Below, one piece after another: positions 17,603 through 25,255 of a DNA stretch of 64,000 nucleotides. Below the pieces are notes generated by a model, which saw nothing but the letters and a program-made list of their open reading frames with translations, did not search any database and was not told where the DNA came from. Origin of the DNA: Paraconexibacter algicola. Lineage in GTDB: Bacteria > Actinomycetota > Thermoleophilia > Solirubrobacterales > Solirubrobacteraceae. The position numbers were made by a program, and so were the translations under genes. The stretch's first letter is position 1; every line of letters begins with the position of its first letter. The stretch spans positions 2,376,978-2,440,977 of the forward strand of contig NZ_PYYB01000001.1 in assembly GCF_003044185.1 (NCBI RefSeq), read 5' to 3'.

Positions 17603-18796
17603 ATGCCCGGACGGATGGACCCCGCGCCACCACCCCGGTCCCGTCGCGACGCAGCGTTGATGCTTCTCGGCGCGCTCTGCGCCCTGGGACTCATCGCCTC
17701 GAGCCTCGCCTCGCTGAACACGCACGCGCTGGTCTTCCGCGACTGGCCGATGGGCGGGGTCTCGCAGCCGCGCACGGCGGTCATCCCGGACGCCCCGGCG
17801 GTCCCGCTGCCCGAGACGGCGAGCGCGTTGGCGGTCTCGACCCCGCCACGCGGGACCGTCCCCGCAGCGGCGACGTCGCCGGGCGACGCCGCGGACGACG
17901 CGGAGCTCGCCACCGTGCGCCTGGGCGTCTCGTCCGGACTCGGGTCCGGGGCGGTCTCGGTCGGTGCCGCCGGCCCGGCGATCGCCTCCCGGCGCGACAC
18001 CGACGGCGACGGCATCACCGACGAGGACGAGCGGCTCCTCGGCACGGACCCGCGGGCCACGGACTCCGACAGCGACGGCACCCCGGACGGCTGGGAGCAG
18101 GAGAACGGCCTCGACCCGCTCCAGGCGGCCGACGCGCTCCAGGACGGTGACGGGGACGGCCTCGTCAACGCGGTGGAGTTCCAGGCGCAGTCCCGGCCCG
18201 GCGAGCGCGACAGCAACGCCGACGGCCGGCTCGACGGCGCCGACGACGCGGACGGCGACGGGGTCCCGAACCTCGTCGAGCAGGCGCTCGACAGCGACGT
18301 CGCCAAGGGGGACAGCAACGACGACGGGGTCCCGGACGGCGCCGACGACCCCGACCGCGACGGGCACAGCACCGCCGACGAGCTCGCGGCCGGCACGAAC
18401 CCGGCGGTGCCCGACACCCCCGCGGAGCCGACGCCCGAGCCGACGCCGACGCCCGAGCCGACGCCGACGCCCGAGCCGACGCCCACGCCCGAGCCGACGC
18501 CCACCCCGGAGCCGGCGCCCGCGCCCGAGCCCGCCCCGGGCGACACGGTCGACGGCGCCACGCTGCCCGCGCCCGAGCCGACCCCGGTCCCCGAGCCGAC
18601 CCCGACCCCGACCCCCGAGCCGACGGCCAGCCCGGAGCCGGAGCCGACCCCGCAGCCCGATCCCGCGGCGTCCGCGCCGGTCGACGCGACGCCCGGGCAG
18701 CCCACGCCGCCCGTCCCGCTGCCCGAGCCGTCCGCCGCCGCCGTCCCGACCCCGGTCGTGCCGCCGCACGAGGTGCCTGCGCCCGACGCCCCGTAG
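17603..18796 (+). CDS. Secreted protein with calcium-binding thrombospondin-type-3-like repeats and Pro-rich tail
   Basis: This 397-residue protein has a signal anchor (ALMLLGALCALGLIASSLASL, about 18-38), a low-complexity linker, then at about 130-270 at least six D-x-D-x-D-G loops (DTDGDGITDEDE, DSDSDGTPDGWE, DGDGDGLVNAVE, DADGDGVPNLVE and others) that would bind calcium. The rest is a Glu-Pro-Thr-Pro repeat tail. No sortase motif is seen. The start is uncertain: an in-frame ATG at 17528 would add 25 residues with no signal-like features. Likely a wall- or matrix-associated structural protein. Confidence 0.75.
   Translation: MPGRMDPAPPPRSRRDAALMLLGALCALGLIASSLASLNTHALVFRDWPMGGVSQPRTAVIPDAPAVPLPETASALAVSTPPRGTVPAAATSPGDAADDAELATVRLGVSSGLGSGAVSVGAAGPAIASRRDTDGDGITDEDERLLGTDPRATDSDSDGTPDGWEQENGLDPLQAADALQDGDGDGLVNAVEFQAQSRPGERDSNADGRLDGADDADGDGVPNLVEQALDSDVAKGDSNDDGVPDGADDPDRDGHSTADELAAGTNPAVPDTPAEPTPEPTPTPEPTPTPEPTPTPEPTPTPEPAPAPEPAPGDTVDGATLPAPEPTPVPEPTPTPTPEPTASPEPEPTPQPDPAASAPVDATPGQPTPPVPLPEPSAAAVPTPVVPPHEVPAPDAP
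18437..18526 (+). repeat. Five 18-base tandem repeats encoding EPTPTP/EPAPAP
   Basis: Five in-frame units of 18 bases, each starting GAGCCG, code for EPTPTP four times and EPAPAP once. They lie inside the Ca-repeat protein. Such arrays change copy number readily by slippage. Confidence 0.8.
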
Positions 18797-18799
18797 CAT
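18794..18799 (+). promoter_or_regulatory. -10 element TAGCAT for MTA phosphorylase
   Basis: TAGCAT begins with the TAG stop codon of the preceding gene and ends 8 bases before the next ATG, so stop codon and promoter are the same bases. Confidence 0.55.
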
Positions 18800-18807
18800 C
18801 CGCGCAC

Positions 18808-19599
18808 ATGCGGATCGGGATCATCACGGGGTCGGGCACCTACGCCCTGGCCGAGCAGGAGCGCGAGCCCACCGAGATCGCCACCCCGTTCGGTCCCGCC
18901 CAGGTCACCGTCGGCGCCTTCGCAGGGGCCGAGGTCCTCCACATCGCCCGCCACGGCGACGGCCACGCGCGGCTCTCCAGCGGCGTCACCCACCAGGCCA
19001 ACGTCTGGGCCCTGCGCGAGCTCGGCGCCCAGGCGATCCTCGGCGTCACCGTCTGCGGAGCGACCGACCTCACCGTGCCGCTCGGCTCGCTGATCGTCTT
19101 CGACGACCTGCACTTCCTCGCCAACCGCCTGCCCGACGGCTCGCTCTGCACGCTGCACACCGAGCCCGGTCAGCCGGGGCGCGGCCACTGGATCTTCGAC
19201 GGGCCGTTCCACCCCGAGCTCCGCACGATCCTGCTCGACGCGGCCCGCGAGGTCGGTCACGAGGTCCGGGACGGCGGCTGCTACGGCCACGTCGACGGAC
19301 CCCGCTTCAACACGCGGACCGAGATCCGCCAGCTGCAGCAGGCCGGGGTCACCGCGGTCTCGCAGACCGCCGGGCCGGAGACGACGCTCGCCGGCGAGGC
19401 CAAGATCCCGTACGCGCTGCTCGGCTACGCGACCGACTACGCCAACGGCGTCGCGCCGGACCCGACGCCGGTCGAGGAGCTGATCCGGCTCGTGGGGGAG
19501 AGCAGCGGCACGTTCGGGCGCACGCTCGCCGCCGCCGTGCCGCGGCTGCTCGCCCACGGCGCGCCCGCCCAGAACGGGACGCACTTCGAGTGGGACTGA
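18808..19599 (+). CDS. S-methyl-5'-thioadenosine phosphorylase (PNP/MTAP family 2)
   Basis: This 263-residue protein has the family start IGIITGSG (phosphate-binding), ARHGDGHARL...THQANVWAL, GHVDGPRFNTRTEI and the late YATDYANGV segment with the base-binding Asp. It cleaves MTA (or methylthioinosine/purine nucleosides) with phosphate in purine and methionine salvage. The exact nucleoside is uncertain because the family mixes MTAP and MTIP activities. It lies 4 bases upstream of the next gene and probably forms a two-gene operon with it. Confidence 0.85.
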   Translation: MRIGIITGSGTYALAEQEREPTEIATPFGPAQVTVGAFAGAEVLHIARHGDGHARLSSGVTHQANVWALRELGAQAILGVTVCGATDLTVPLGSLIVFDDLHFLANRLPDGSLCTLHTEPGQPGRGHWIFDGPFHPELRTILLDAAREVGHEVRDGGCYGHVDGPRFNTRTEIRQLQQAGVTAVSQTAGPETTLAGEAKIPYALLGYATDYANGVAPDPTPVEELIRLVGESSGTFGRTLAAAVPRLLAHGAPAQNGTHFEWD

Positions 19600-19603
19600 C
19601 CGC

Positions 19604-20173
19604 GTGAGCGGCGTCGCCGCCGTCGTCCTCTACGCGCTCGCGGCGCCCCGCGACCGCGGGCTCGACGACCTGCTCGGCACCCCCGGGGCGACGGCCCTGC
19701 GCGAGGAGCTCGCGCTCGGCGCGCGGCGCTGGGCGAGCCGCGTCTCGCCCGACGTCGCGTTCGAGGCGACGACGATCGGCGCCGCGAGCATGGCGCTGCA
19801 CGACCACGACGGCCCGGTGCTGCTCGTCGCGCCGGACGTCCCACGCCTCGACGACGCGCTCGCCCGCGCGGCGCTCGCCGACCTCGAGGACGGCGCGCTC
19901 GTCGTGATGGCGCCGACCGCCGACGGCACCCCGTACCTCGTCGGGGTCCCGCGCGCCGACCCGGAGCTGCTCGACCGCGTCGGCGCGCCGTTCGAGGGGT
20001 TCGCCGACGACCCCGCGCTACGCGACGCGGGAGTCGGCATGCTGCGCAGCGAACGGCGCCTCGTCACCCCCGACGACGCCCGCGCGTACGCGGCCGATCC
20101 GTGCGCGCACGAGGACCTCCTGCGCCATCTGCAACCGCTGCTTCAGTTTCCGGGGTCGGCCGCCGATAGGTGA
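19604..20173 (+). CDS. DUF2064/glycosyltransferase-A-like protein
   Basis: This 189-residue protein has DGPVLLVAPDVPRLDDALARAALADL followed by APTADGTPYLVGVPR, which matches the layout of DUF2064 (transferase-1-like, nucleotidyl/glycosyltransferase A fold), where GSDxP and GxAxDGGY are usual. Here the metal-site segment is APDVP. The reaction is unknown. The GTG start follows the MTA phosphorylase stop by 4 bases, pointing to co-translation. Confidence in the family is moderate. Confidence 0.6.
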   Translation: MSGVAAVVLYALAAPRDRGLDDLLGTPGATALREELALGARRWASRVSPDVAFEATTIGAASMALHDHDGPVLLVAPDVPRLDDALARAALADLEDGALVVMAPTADGTPYLVGVPRADPELLDRVGAPFEGFADDPALRDAGVGMLRSERRLVTPDDARAYAADPCAHEDLLRHLQPLLQFPGSAADR

Positions 20174-20227
20174 GGCAGCCCGGTCCGGTCGCTTCCCGGC
20201 ACCGCCCCTCCCCGGGTCTCCCCACCG

Positions 20228-21391
20228 ATGACCGATCTCCGCGTTCCGACCGGGCCCGCGCCCGCCACCCTCGACCCGCACGACGAGGAGTGGGCGGCCG
20301 CGCTCGCGCGCATCCTCGACGACCCGCGCCGCGTCCGCGTCCACTACCAGCCGATCGTCGACCTCCAGCGCGGCGTCGTCCGCGGCTACGAGGCGCTCGC
20401 CCGGTTCCCGGAGGCGCCCGAGGTGCCGACCGCCGCGTGGTTCGAGGCCGCCGCGCGGCTCGGCTGCGCCGGCGAGCTGGAGGCGCAGGTGGTGACCGCC
20501 GCGCTCGTCGCGCGGCCGCTGCTGGTCCGCAACCGCTTCATCGCCGTCAACCTGTCGGCGGGCGCCCTGCTCAGCGACGAGGTCGCCGCCGCCCTGCGTG
20601 ACGCACCGCGCCTGGACAGCATCGTCGTCGAGCTCGGCGACCGCCCGGGCGGCCCGGACACGGCGGAGCTGCGCGTGGCGGTCGACGCCCTGCGCGCCCG
20701 CGGCGCGGGCCTGGCCGTCGACGACGGCGGTGCCGGCTACGACAACCTCGACCGCATCGCCGGGCTGCGGCCGCAGTTCCTGAAGCTCGACGGCGCGCTG
20801 ACGCTCGGAATGCCCGACGACGAGTCCCGCACGGCGCTCGTGCGGACCTTCTGCGACCTCGCGGCCCGCTTCGACGCCTGGATCGTCGCCGAGGGGATCG
20901 AGCGCGCGGAGCAGCTCGACGCCCTCGCGCGCCTCGGCGTGCCGCTCGGTCAGGGCTACGCGCTCGGCCGTCCCGCCCCCGCGATGGCGGAGATCGACCG
21001 CGATCTCGTACGTCGCCTGCGCCAGCGCGCCCTGGTCGGCGTGCGCGGCACGGGCGTCGAGGGGCTGGTCGAGCGCCTCCCCGCCGTCGCCGCCGACCCG
21101 ACGGCGGTCCGCGTCGTCCTCGACGCGCAGCCGCACCTGGAGCACGTCGTCACCGTCGACGCGGCGGGGCGCCCCCTCGGCGTCCTGGACCGTGCCGCGT
21201 TCGAGCGCGGCGAGGCCCCGCGCGAGCCGCTGTGCCTGCGCGCCCAGGCGACGCCGGGGGACCTCGCGCGACGCGCGATGACCCGGCCGCTGGCCCAGCG
21301 CTGGGACCCCGTGGTGTGCGTCGACGACGCCGGCGCCTACGTCGGGGTCGTGCCGCTGGAGCGCGTCGTGGGCGTCCTCGCGGGCGCCTGA
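20228..21391 (+). CDS. EAL-domain protein, probable cyclic-di-GMP phosphodiesterase
   Basis: This 387-residue cytoplasmic protein contains an EAL domain at about 30-260. The key residues are kept: E55-A-L, N108 (NLS), E135, D165-D166 (VDDGGAGY in place of DDFGTGYS), K186, E222 and Q242. It could therefore hydrolyse c-di-GMP, although loop 6 is altered. Residues about 265-387 resemble a pair of CBS-like repeats that might sense a nucleotide. c-di-GMP enzymes fit a bacterium with regulated motility or biofilm. No GGDEF partner is visible here. Confidence 0.85.
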   Translation: MTDLRVPTGPAPATLDPHDEEWAAALARILDDPRRVRVHYQPIVDLQRGVVRGYEALARFPEAPEVPTAAWFEAAARLGCAGELEAQVVTAALVARPLLVRNRFIAVNLSAGALLSDEVAAALRDAPRLDSIVVELGDRPGGPDTAELRVAVDALRARGAGLAVDDGGAGYDNLDRIAGLRPQFLKLDGALTLGMPDDESRTALVRTFCDLAARFDAWIVAEGIERAEQLDALARLGVPLGQGYALGRPAPAMAEIDRDLVRRLRQRALVGVRGTGVEGLVERLPAVAADPTAVRVVLDAQPHLEHVVTVDAAGRPLGVLDRAAFERGEAPREPLCLRAQATPGDLARRAMTRPLAQRWDPVVCVDDAGAYVGVVPLERVVGVLAGA

Positions 21392-21520
21392 GCGCGCCGT
21401 CGTCGGCGGACGCCACGGCGTCGCCCGAACACCCGTCCACGGGGCTTGCACCCGGGGGCGCGGTGACCGATCCTTCAGCTTGCCCAGCGACCGATCACGG
21501 AAGATCAGGAGGGCGCACGG
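21392..21520. other. 129-base gap, no gene seen
   Basis: Direct repeats GACCGATC occur twice near 21463 and 21487, with a GATCCTTC/GGAAGATC inverted pair around them. A strong AGGAGGG ribosome site precedes the next gene. I could not match the region to a known riboswitch consensus. Confidence 0.4.
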
Positions 21521-22225
21521 ATGCATGTTGCAGCGACCGACCTGGCCGCGTTCGGCGGGTCGACAACCTTTACCTTTCACGGCACCCTCGGCGGGGCGCC
21601 GTCCGCCCGCGACGGATCGCGGCCGGGCGACGAACGGCCGGTGGCCACCGCGACCCCCGTCCAGGCTCCCGAGCAGGGAGGCCGGATGGATCTCGTCCGG
21701 GCGGTCGTCGAGCAGATCGTCGGCCGGACGCTCGGAGCGGCGGAGATCGACGCGATCGCCGCGTCCGCCCAGCCGATCGCGCTCGCGTTCGACCGTGCCC
21801 GCCAGGGCCGGGCCGAGCAGGCCCGCGTGCAGGCCGCCCGCGAGGCGGTCTCCTGGGGCGCGACGCTCGACCTGCGCGAGACCGCGTCGGGCGAGGGCGT
21901 CTTCGCGGTCAGCGGCTCGTTCGTCGCCGACGGACGCGAGATCGCGGTCGAGGTCCGGCTGCTCGGCGACGGGACCGCCGGCGTGATGCCGCTGCGGCTC
22001 GACGTCGACGTCGACGCGCAGGGCCGCACGACCCGGCTCGGCTTCGCCGGACGCGCCACCGCGTCCGACGGGGCGGCGGGCACCGGCGCGGCGGCGTCCG
22101 CGGCCGCGTGGGCGGGCCTGCCGGTCCGCGTGCACGGACCCGACGGACGCATGGACGTCACCACGCTCGCGGACGCGCGCGGAGCGCGCCCGGGCGGCGG
22201 CCACCTGGTGGATCTCGTGGCCTAG
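21521..22225 (+). CDS. Protein of unknown function with good ribosome site
   Basis: This 234-residue protein lacks an obvious signal peptide or membrane helix. The N-terminal 55 residues are polar and low-complexity. Residues about 56-110 are helical (MDLVRAVVEQIVGRTLGAAEIDAIAASAQPI) and 115-190 look like beta strands (LDLRETASGEGVFAVSGSF, IAVEVRLLG, LRLDVDVDAQG). I do not recognise the family. It follows the EAL gene and precedes the unusual hairpin array, so an envelope or motility-related role is possible but unproven. Confidence 0.6.
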   Translation: MHVAATDLAAFGGSTTFTFHGTLGGAPSARDGSRPGDERPVATATPVQAPEQGGRMDLVRAVVEQIVGRTLGAAEIDAIAASAQPIALAFDRARQGRAEQARVQAAREAVSWGATLDLRETASGEGVFAVSGSFVADGREIAVEVRLLGDGTAGVMPLRLDVDVDAQGRTTRLGFAGRATASDGAAGTGAAASAAAWAGLPVRVHGPDGRMDVTTLADARGARPGGGHLVDLVA

Positions 22226-22384
22226 AGACTTGGCTGCCGGTTGAGGGACCGGTCGGACAGGACCGGGCACGGTGGAGGAGGGTCCACCGGCCCGACGGGA
22301 AGGGCGGAGGAGGGTCCGCCCGCCCCACACGGACGGTAGAGCTCGCGGGTGCGGTTGAGGGACCGCCCCGCGAGCCGTCCGTCG
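22226..22384. ncRNA. Four-hairpin array with conserved KGAGGG hexaloops; putative CsrA-binding RNA, anti-SD RNA or bidirectional terminator
   Basis: The region between convergent genes folds into four hairpins. H1 22237-22252: CCGGT, loop TGAGGG, ACCGG. H2 22264-22294: about 12 base pairs with one bulged A, loop GGAGGG. H3 22302-22321: GGGCGGA, loop GGAGGG, TCCGCCC. H4 22341-22375: 14 base pairs with one bulge, loop TGAGGG, with a further arm 22329-22336/22375-22382. The loop order is symmetric: T, G, G, T before GAGGG. Plus-strand RNA would expose GGA motifs as in CsrB/RsmZ RNAs. Minus-strand RNA would expose CCCTCC, complementary to ribosome sites. No convincing own promoter was found. Confidence 0.5.
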
Positions 22385-22561
22385 CTACGCCGCCTCGGAG
22401 ATGTTCGCGCGGACCTGCGCGACGACCTCGTCGGGGACCGCGTCCATGCCGTGGTCCTCACGGGCGTGGGCGGCGACCTGGGTCAGGATGCCGTGCTCGT
22501 CGTCGGCCTCGAACGTGGCGGTGCAGCCGGGCACCACGGCGCCACAGGAGAACTGCTTCAT
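22385..22561 (-). CDS. DUF1059-type small protein
   Basis: This 58-residue protein starts MKQFSCGAVVPGC and ends with an amphipathic helix. The two N-terminal cysteines (6 and 13) and AHAREDHGM pattern match the DUF1059 family of small, possibly metal-binding proteins of unknown role. A GAGGAG ribosome site sits 8 bases before the ATG. It is convergent with the upstream unknown gene across the hairpin array, and divergent from tRNA-Gln. Confidence 0.8.
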   Translation of the reverse strand: MKQFSCGAVVPGCTATFEADDEHGILTQVAAHAREDHGMDAVPDEVVAQVRANISEAA

Positions 22562-22612
22562 GTCGGAACGCTCCTCGGGTGGGGAAAGGGGATCGGGGAC
22601 ACCATCGGCAGG

Positions 22613-22641
22613 TTGGGGCGCGAGCGCAAGTGCGGCATGAT
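22613..22641 (+). promoter_or_regulatory. Promoter of tRNA-Gln (TTGGGG-N17-CATGAT)
   Basis: A -35 TTGGGG at 22613-22618 and a -10 CATGAT at 22636-22641, 17 bases apart, place the start a few bases before the tRNA at 22653. Confidence 0.55.
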
Positions 22642-22652
22642 GATCGGGCCAC

Positions 22653-22724
22653 TGGGGAGTGATGTAATGGTCAGCATTCGGGCCTTTGAAGCCTGCCGTC
22701 CCGGTTCGAGTCCGGGCTCCCCAG
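22653..22724 (+). tRNA. tRNA-Gln (anticodon UUG)
   Basis: A 7-base acceptor stem TGGGGAG/CTCCCCA, a D-arm containing TAATGGTCAGCA, an anticodon stem CGGGC/GCCTG with loop CTTTGAA (anticodon TTG at 22685-22687), and a T-arm CCCGG-TTCGAGT-CCGGG are present. The discriminator base is G. No CCA is encoded. It reads CAA and, by wobble, CAG codons. Confidence 0.95.
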
Positions 22725-22772
22725 CTGACCGCCGGGTCAGCGCCCCGCAGGCACGGAGGGGGGCCTTGGGCG

Positions 22773-22778
22773 TAGCAT
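22773..22778 (+). promoter_or_regulatory. -10 element TAGCAT for glmU
   Basis: TAGCAT ends 8 bases before the GTG at 22787, which it supports as the glmU start. Confidence 0.55.
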
Positions 22779-22786
22779 CCACCCAC

Positions 22787-24163
22787 GTGAGCGCACCCGT
22801 CGTCGTGGTGATGGCCGCCGGGAAGGGCACCCGGATGCGGTCGAAGACGCCGAAGGTCCTGCACGACCTCTGTGGCCGGCCGATGGTGTCGTGGCCGATC
22901 GCGGCCGCGCTGCAGGCCGGTGCCGCCCGCGTCGTCGTCGTCGACGGGCCCGACCGCCGCCTCGCCGACCACCTGCCGCCGGGCGTGCAGCACGCCGTGC
23001 AGGAGGTCGCCGACGGGACCGGCGGCGCGGTCCTGGCCGCCGCCGACCACCTCGATCCCGACGCCCCCGTCGTCGTGCTCTCCGGCGACGTGCCGCTCGT
23101 GCGCCCGGAGGTCGTCGCCGAGCTGGTCGCCGCCCACGCCGCGGCGGGCGCCGCCGCCACGATGGCCACGACCGTCCTGCCGGACGCGACCGGCTACGGC
23201 CGCGTCGTCCGCGACGCCGACGGGCGCTTCGAGCGCGTGGTGGAGACGAAGACCGCGGGTGACGCGCTGCCCGAGCACCTCGCCATCCGCGAGATCAACA
23301 CGGGCATCTTCGTCTTCTCCGGTGCCGCGCTGCTCGACGCGCTCCCCCGGATCGGGACCGACAACGCGCAGGGCGAGAAGTACCTGCCCGAGGCGCTGCC
23401 GCTGATCGCCGCGGCGGGCGGCACCGTGCTCGCGCACGTCGTGGAGGACCACGACGTCGTGCTCGGCGTCAACGACCTCGTGGACCTCGACCGCGTCCGC
23501 ACGATCGCGCAGCGGCGGATCCTCGAGGACCTGATGCGCTCCGGCGTGACGATCGTCGACCCCGGCTCCACGGTCGTCGACGTCGGCGTGACGCTCGGCC
23601 GCGACACGCGCGTCGAGCCGTCCTGCGTGCTGCGCGGCGCCACGAGCGCCGGCGAGGACTGCGTCATCGGGCCCGCCACGACGCTCGTGGACGTCACGCT
23701 CGGCGACGGCGCGCGCGTCGTCCACTCCTACGCGACCGACTGCACCGTCCACGACGGCGTCAGCGTCGGCCCGTTCGGCTACCTGCGACCTGGCACCGTG
23801 CTGCGCGAGAACAGCAAGGTCGGCACGTTCGTCGAGATCAAGAACTCCGACATCGGCCCGGGGGCGAAGGTCCCGCACCTCTCCTACATCGGGGACGCCG
23901 ACGTGGGGGAGGCCTCGAACCTCGGGGCGGGCACGATCACCGCCAACTACGACGGCACCTCCAAGCACCGCACGACGATCGGCAAGCGGGTGAAGGGGAG
24001 CGTCGACACGTCGTTCGTCGCGCCCGTCACCGTCGGGGACGACGCCTGGACGGCGGCCGGCTCCGTGATCACGAAGGACATCCCGCCGGGCGCCCTGGGC
24101 GTCGCGCGGGCCCGGCAGACCAACATCGACGGCTTCTCCCAGCGCCAGGACGAAGGAGCGTAG
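22787..24163 (+). CDS. glmU: Bifunctional N-acetylglucosamine-1-phosphate uridyltransferase / glucosamine-1-phosphate acetyltransferase
   Basis: This 458-residue enzyme makes UDP-GlcNAc for peptidoglycan. The N-terminal uridyltransferase half starts VVMAAGKGTRMRSKTPKVLH and includes the metal-binding LSGDVPLV. The C-terminal left-handed beta-helix (about 250-450) has the acetyltransferase signature VEIKNSDIG, LSYIGDADVGEASNLGAGTITANYDG. The start follows TAGCAT by 8 bases. glmU-prs adjacency is conserved in Gram-positive bacteria. Confidence 0.97.
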   Translation: MSAPVVVVMAAGKGTRMRSKTPKVLHDLCGRPMVSWPIAAALQAGAARVVVVDGPDRRLADHLPPGVQHAVQEVADGTGGAVLAAADHLDPDAPVVVLSGDVPLVRPEVVAELVAAHAAAGAAATMATTVLPDATGYGRVVRDADGRFERVVETKTAGDALPEHLAIREINTGIFVFSGAALLDALPRIGTDNAQGEKYLPEALPLIAAAGGTVLAHVVEDHDVVLGVNDLVDLDRVRTIAQRRILEDLMRSGVTIVDPGSTVVDVGVTLGRDTRVEPSCVLRGATSAGEDCVIGPATTLVDVTLGDGARVVHSYATDCTVHDGVSVGPFGYLRPGTVLRENSKVGTFVEIKNSDIGPGAKVPHLSYIGDADVGEASNLGAGTITANYDGTSKHRTTIGKRVKGSVDTSFVAPVTVGDDAWTAAGSVITKDIPPGALGVARARQTNIDGFSQRQDEGA

Positions 24164-24243
24164 GACCCCATGACGATCCAGCAGACCATGGACCTTGCGG
24201 GAAACATCGTGCCCGTCCCCGGCACGCAGCAGGCGCCGGGCCG

Positions 24244-24249
24244 TAGACT
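24244..24249 (+). promoter_or_regulatory. -10 element TAGACT for prs
   Basis: TAGACT ends 10 bases before an in-frame GTG at 24260. It argues that prs is transcribed separately from glmU and starts at that GTG. Confidence 0.5.
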
Positions 24250-24259
24250 CGCGCCCTCC

Positions 24260-25255
24260 GTGAGCACGAGCCTGCCGATCGACTACGACAAGAAGCTGAT
24301 GCTCTTCAGCGGCCGCTCCAACCCGGAGCTCGCCGCGAAGATCGCCGACAAGCTCGGCGTGGACCTCGGTCCCGTCACGCTGAAGACCTTCAGCAACGGC
24401 GAGGTCTACTGCCGCTACGAGGAGTCGATCCGCGGCGCGGACGTCTTCATCGTGCAGCCGACCTGCGGCAACCCGGAGACCGGGGTGACCGCCAACGACG
24501 CGCTGATGGAGCTGCTGTGCATGATCGACGCGGCCGTCGGCGCGTCCGCGCACCGCGTCATCGCCGTCACCCCGTGGTTCGGCTACAGCCGCCAGGACAA
24601 GAAGAGCGCGCCGCGCGAGCCGATCACCGCGCGGCTCGTGGCCCGCATGCTCGAGGCCGCCGGTGCGGACCGCGTCCTGACCATGGACCTGCACGCCGGC
24701 CAGGTGCAGGGCTTCTTCAGCGTCCCGGTCGACCACATGACCGCGCTGATGATGCTCAGCAACTACTTCAACGACATGCAGCTGCAGGACCTCGTGGTCG
24801 TCGCCCCCGACGCGGGCCGCGTGAAGCTCAACAAGAAGTTCGCGGTGAAGCTCGGCGCCGAGCTCGCGATCCTCGACAAGGAGCGTCCCGCCCAGCAGGT
24901 CGCGGAGATCGGCTACGTCATCGGTGACGTGAAGGACAAGACCGCGATCATCCTCGACGACATGATCGACACGGCGGGCACGCTGCGCGCCGCCGGGCAG
25001 ACCGTGCTCGACGCGGGCGCCTCGCGCGTCTTCGCGGCGGCGACGCACCCGGTGCTGTCGGGCCGCGCGTTCGACAACCTCGCCGAGAGCGGCTTCGAGC
25101 AGATCGTCGTCACCGACACGATCCCGCTGCGCGCGGGCGCCCCGGACACGATCCGGGTGCTGAGCTGCGCCGAGCTGCTGACCGACTCGATCCGGCGGAT
25201 CTTCACCGACGACTCGGTCTCCGAGGTCTTCGGCGGCGAGAACCAGCTGTTCTAG
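24260..25255 (+). CDS. prs: Ribose-phosphate pyrophosphokinase (PRPP synthetase)
   Basis: This 331-residue class I PRPP synthase transfers pyrophosphate from ATP to ribose-5-phosphate. It has LMLFSGRSNPELA at the N-terminus, the SRQDKK and MDLHAGQ (142-148) segments, and the PRPP loop DDMIDTAGT at 233-241. An upstream in-frame ATG at 24170, 6 bases after glmU, would add a 30-residue extension not seen in the family. The GTG at 24260 gives the usual length and has a -10 element. Both forms may be made. Confidence 0.93.
   Translation: MSTSLPIDYDKKLMLFSGRSNPELAAKIADKLGVDLGPVTLKTFSNGEVYCRYEESIRGADVFIVQPTCGNPETGVTANDALMELLCMIDAAVGASAHRVIAVTPWFGYSRQDKKSAPREPITARLVARMLEAAGADRVLTMDLHAGQVQGFFSVPVDHMTALMMLSNYFNDMQLQDLVVVAPDAGRVKLNKKFAVKLGAELAILDKERPAQQVAEIGYVIGDVKDKTAIILDDMIDTAGTLRAAGQTVLDAGASRVFAAATHPVLSGRAFDNLAESGFEQIVVTDTIPLRAGAPDTIRVLSCAELLTDSIRRIFTDDSVSEVFGGENQLF

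Noticed and set aside
18425-18660. Regular short repeats considered as a CRISPR array
   Set aside because: Units are 18 bases with no spacers, remain in frame and encode EPTPTP. They are protein repeats.
21392-21520. Possible c-di-GMP or c-di-AMP riboswitch between EAL gene and next gene
   Set aside because: The direct repeats and GC-rich helices do not contain the conserved GEMM or ydaO cores I know. No support beyond position.
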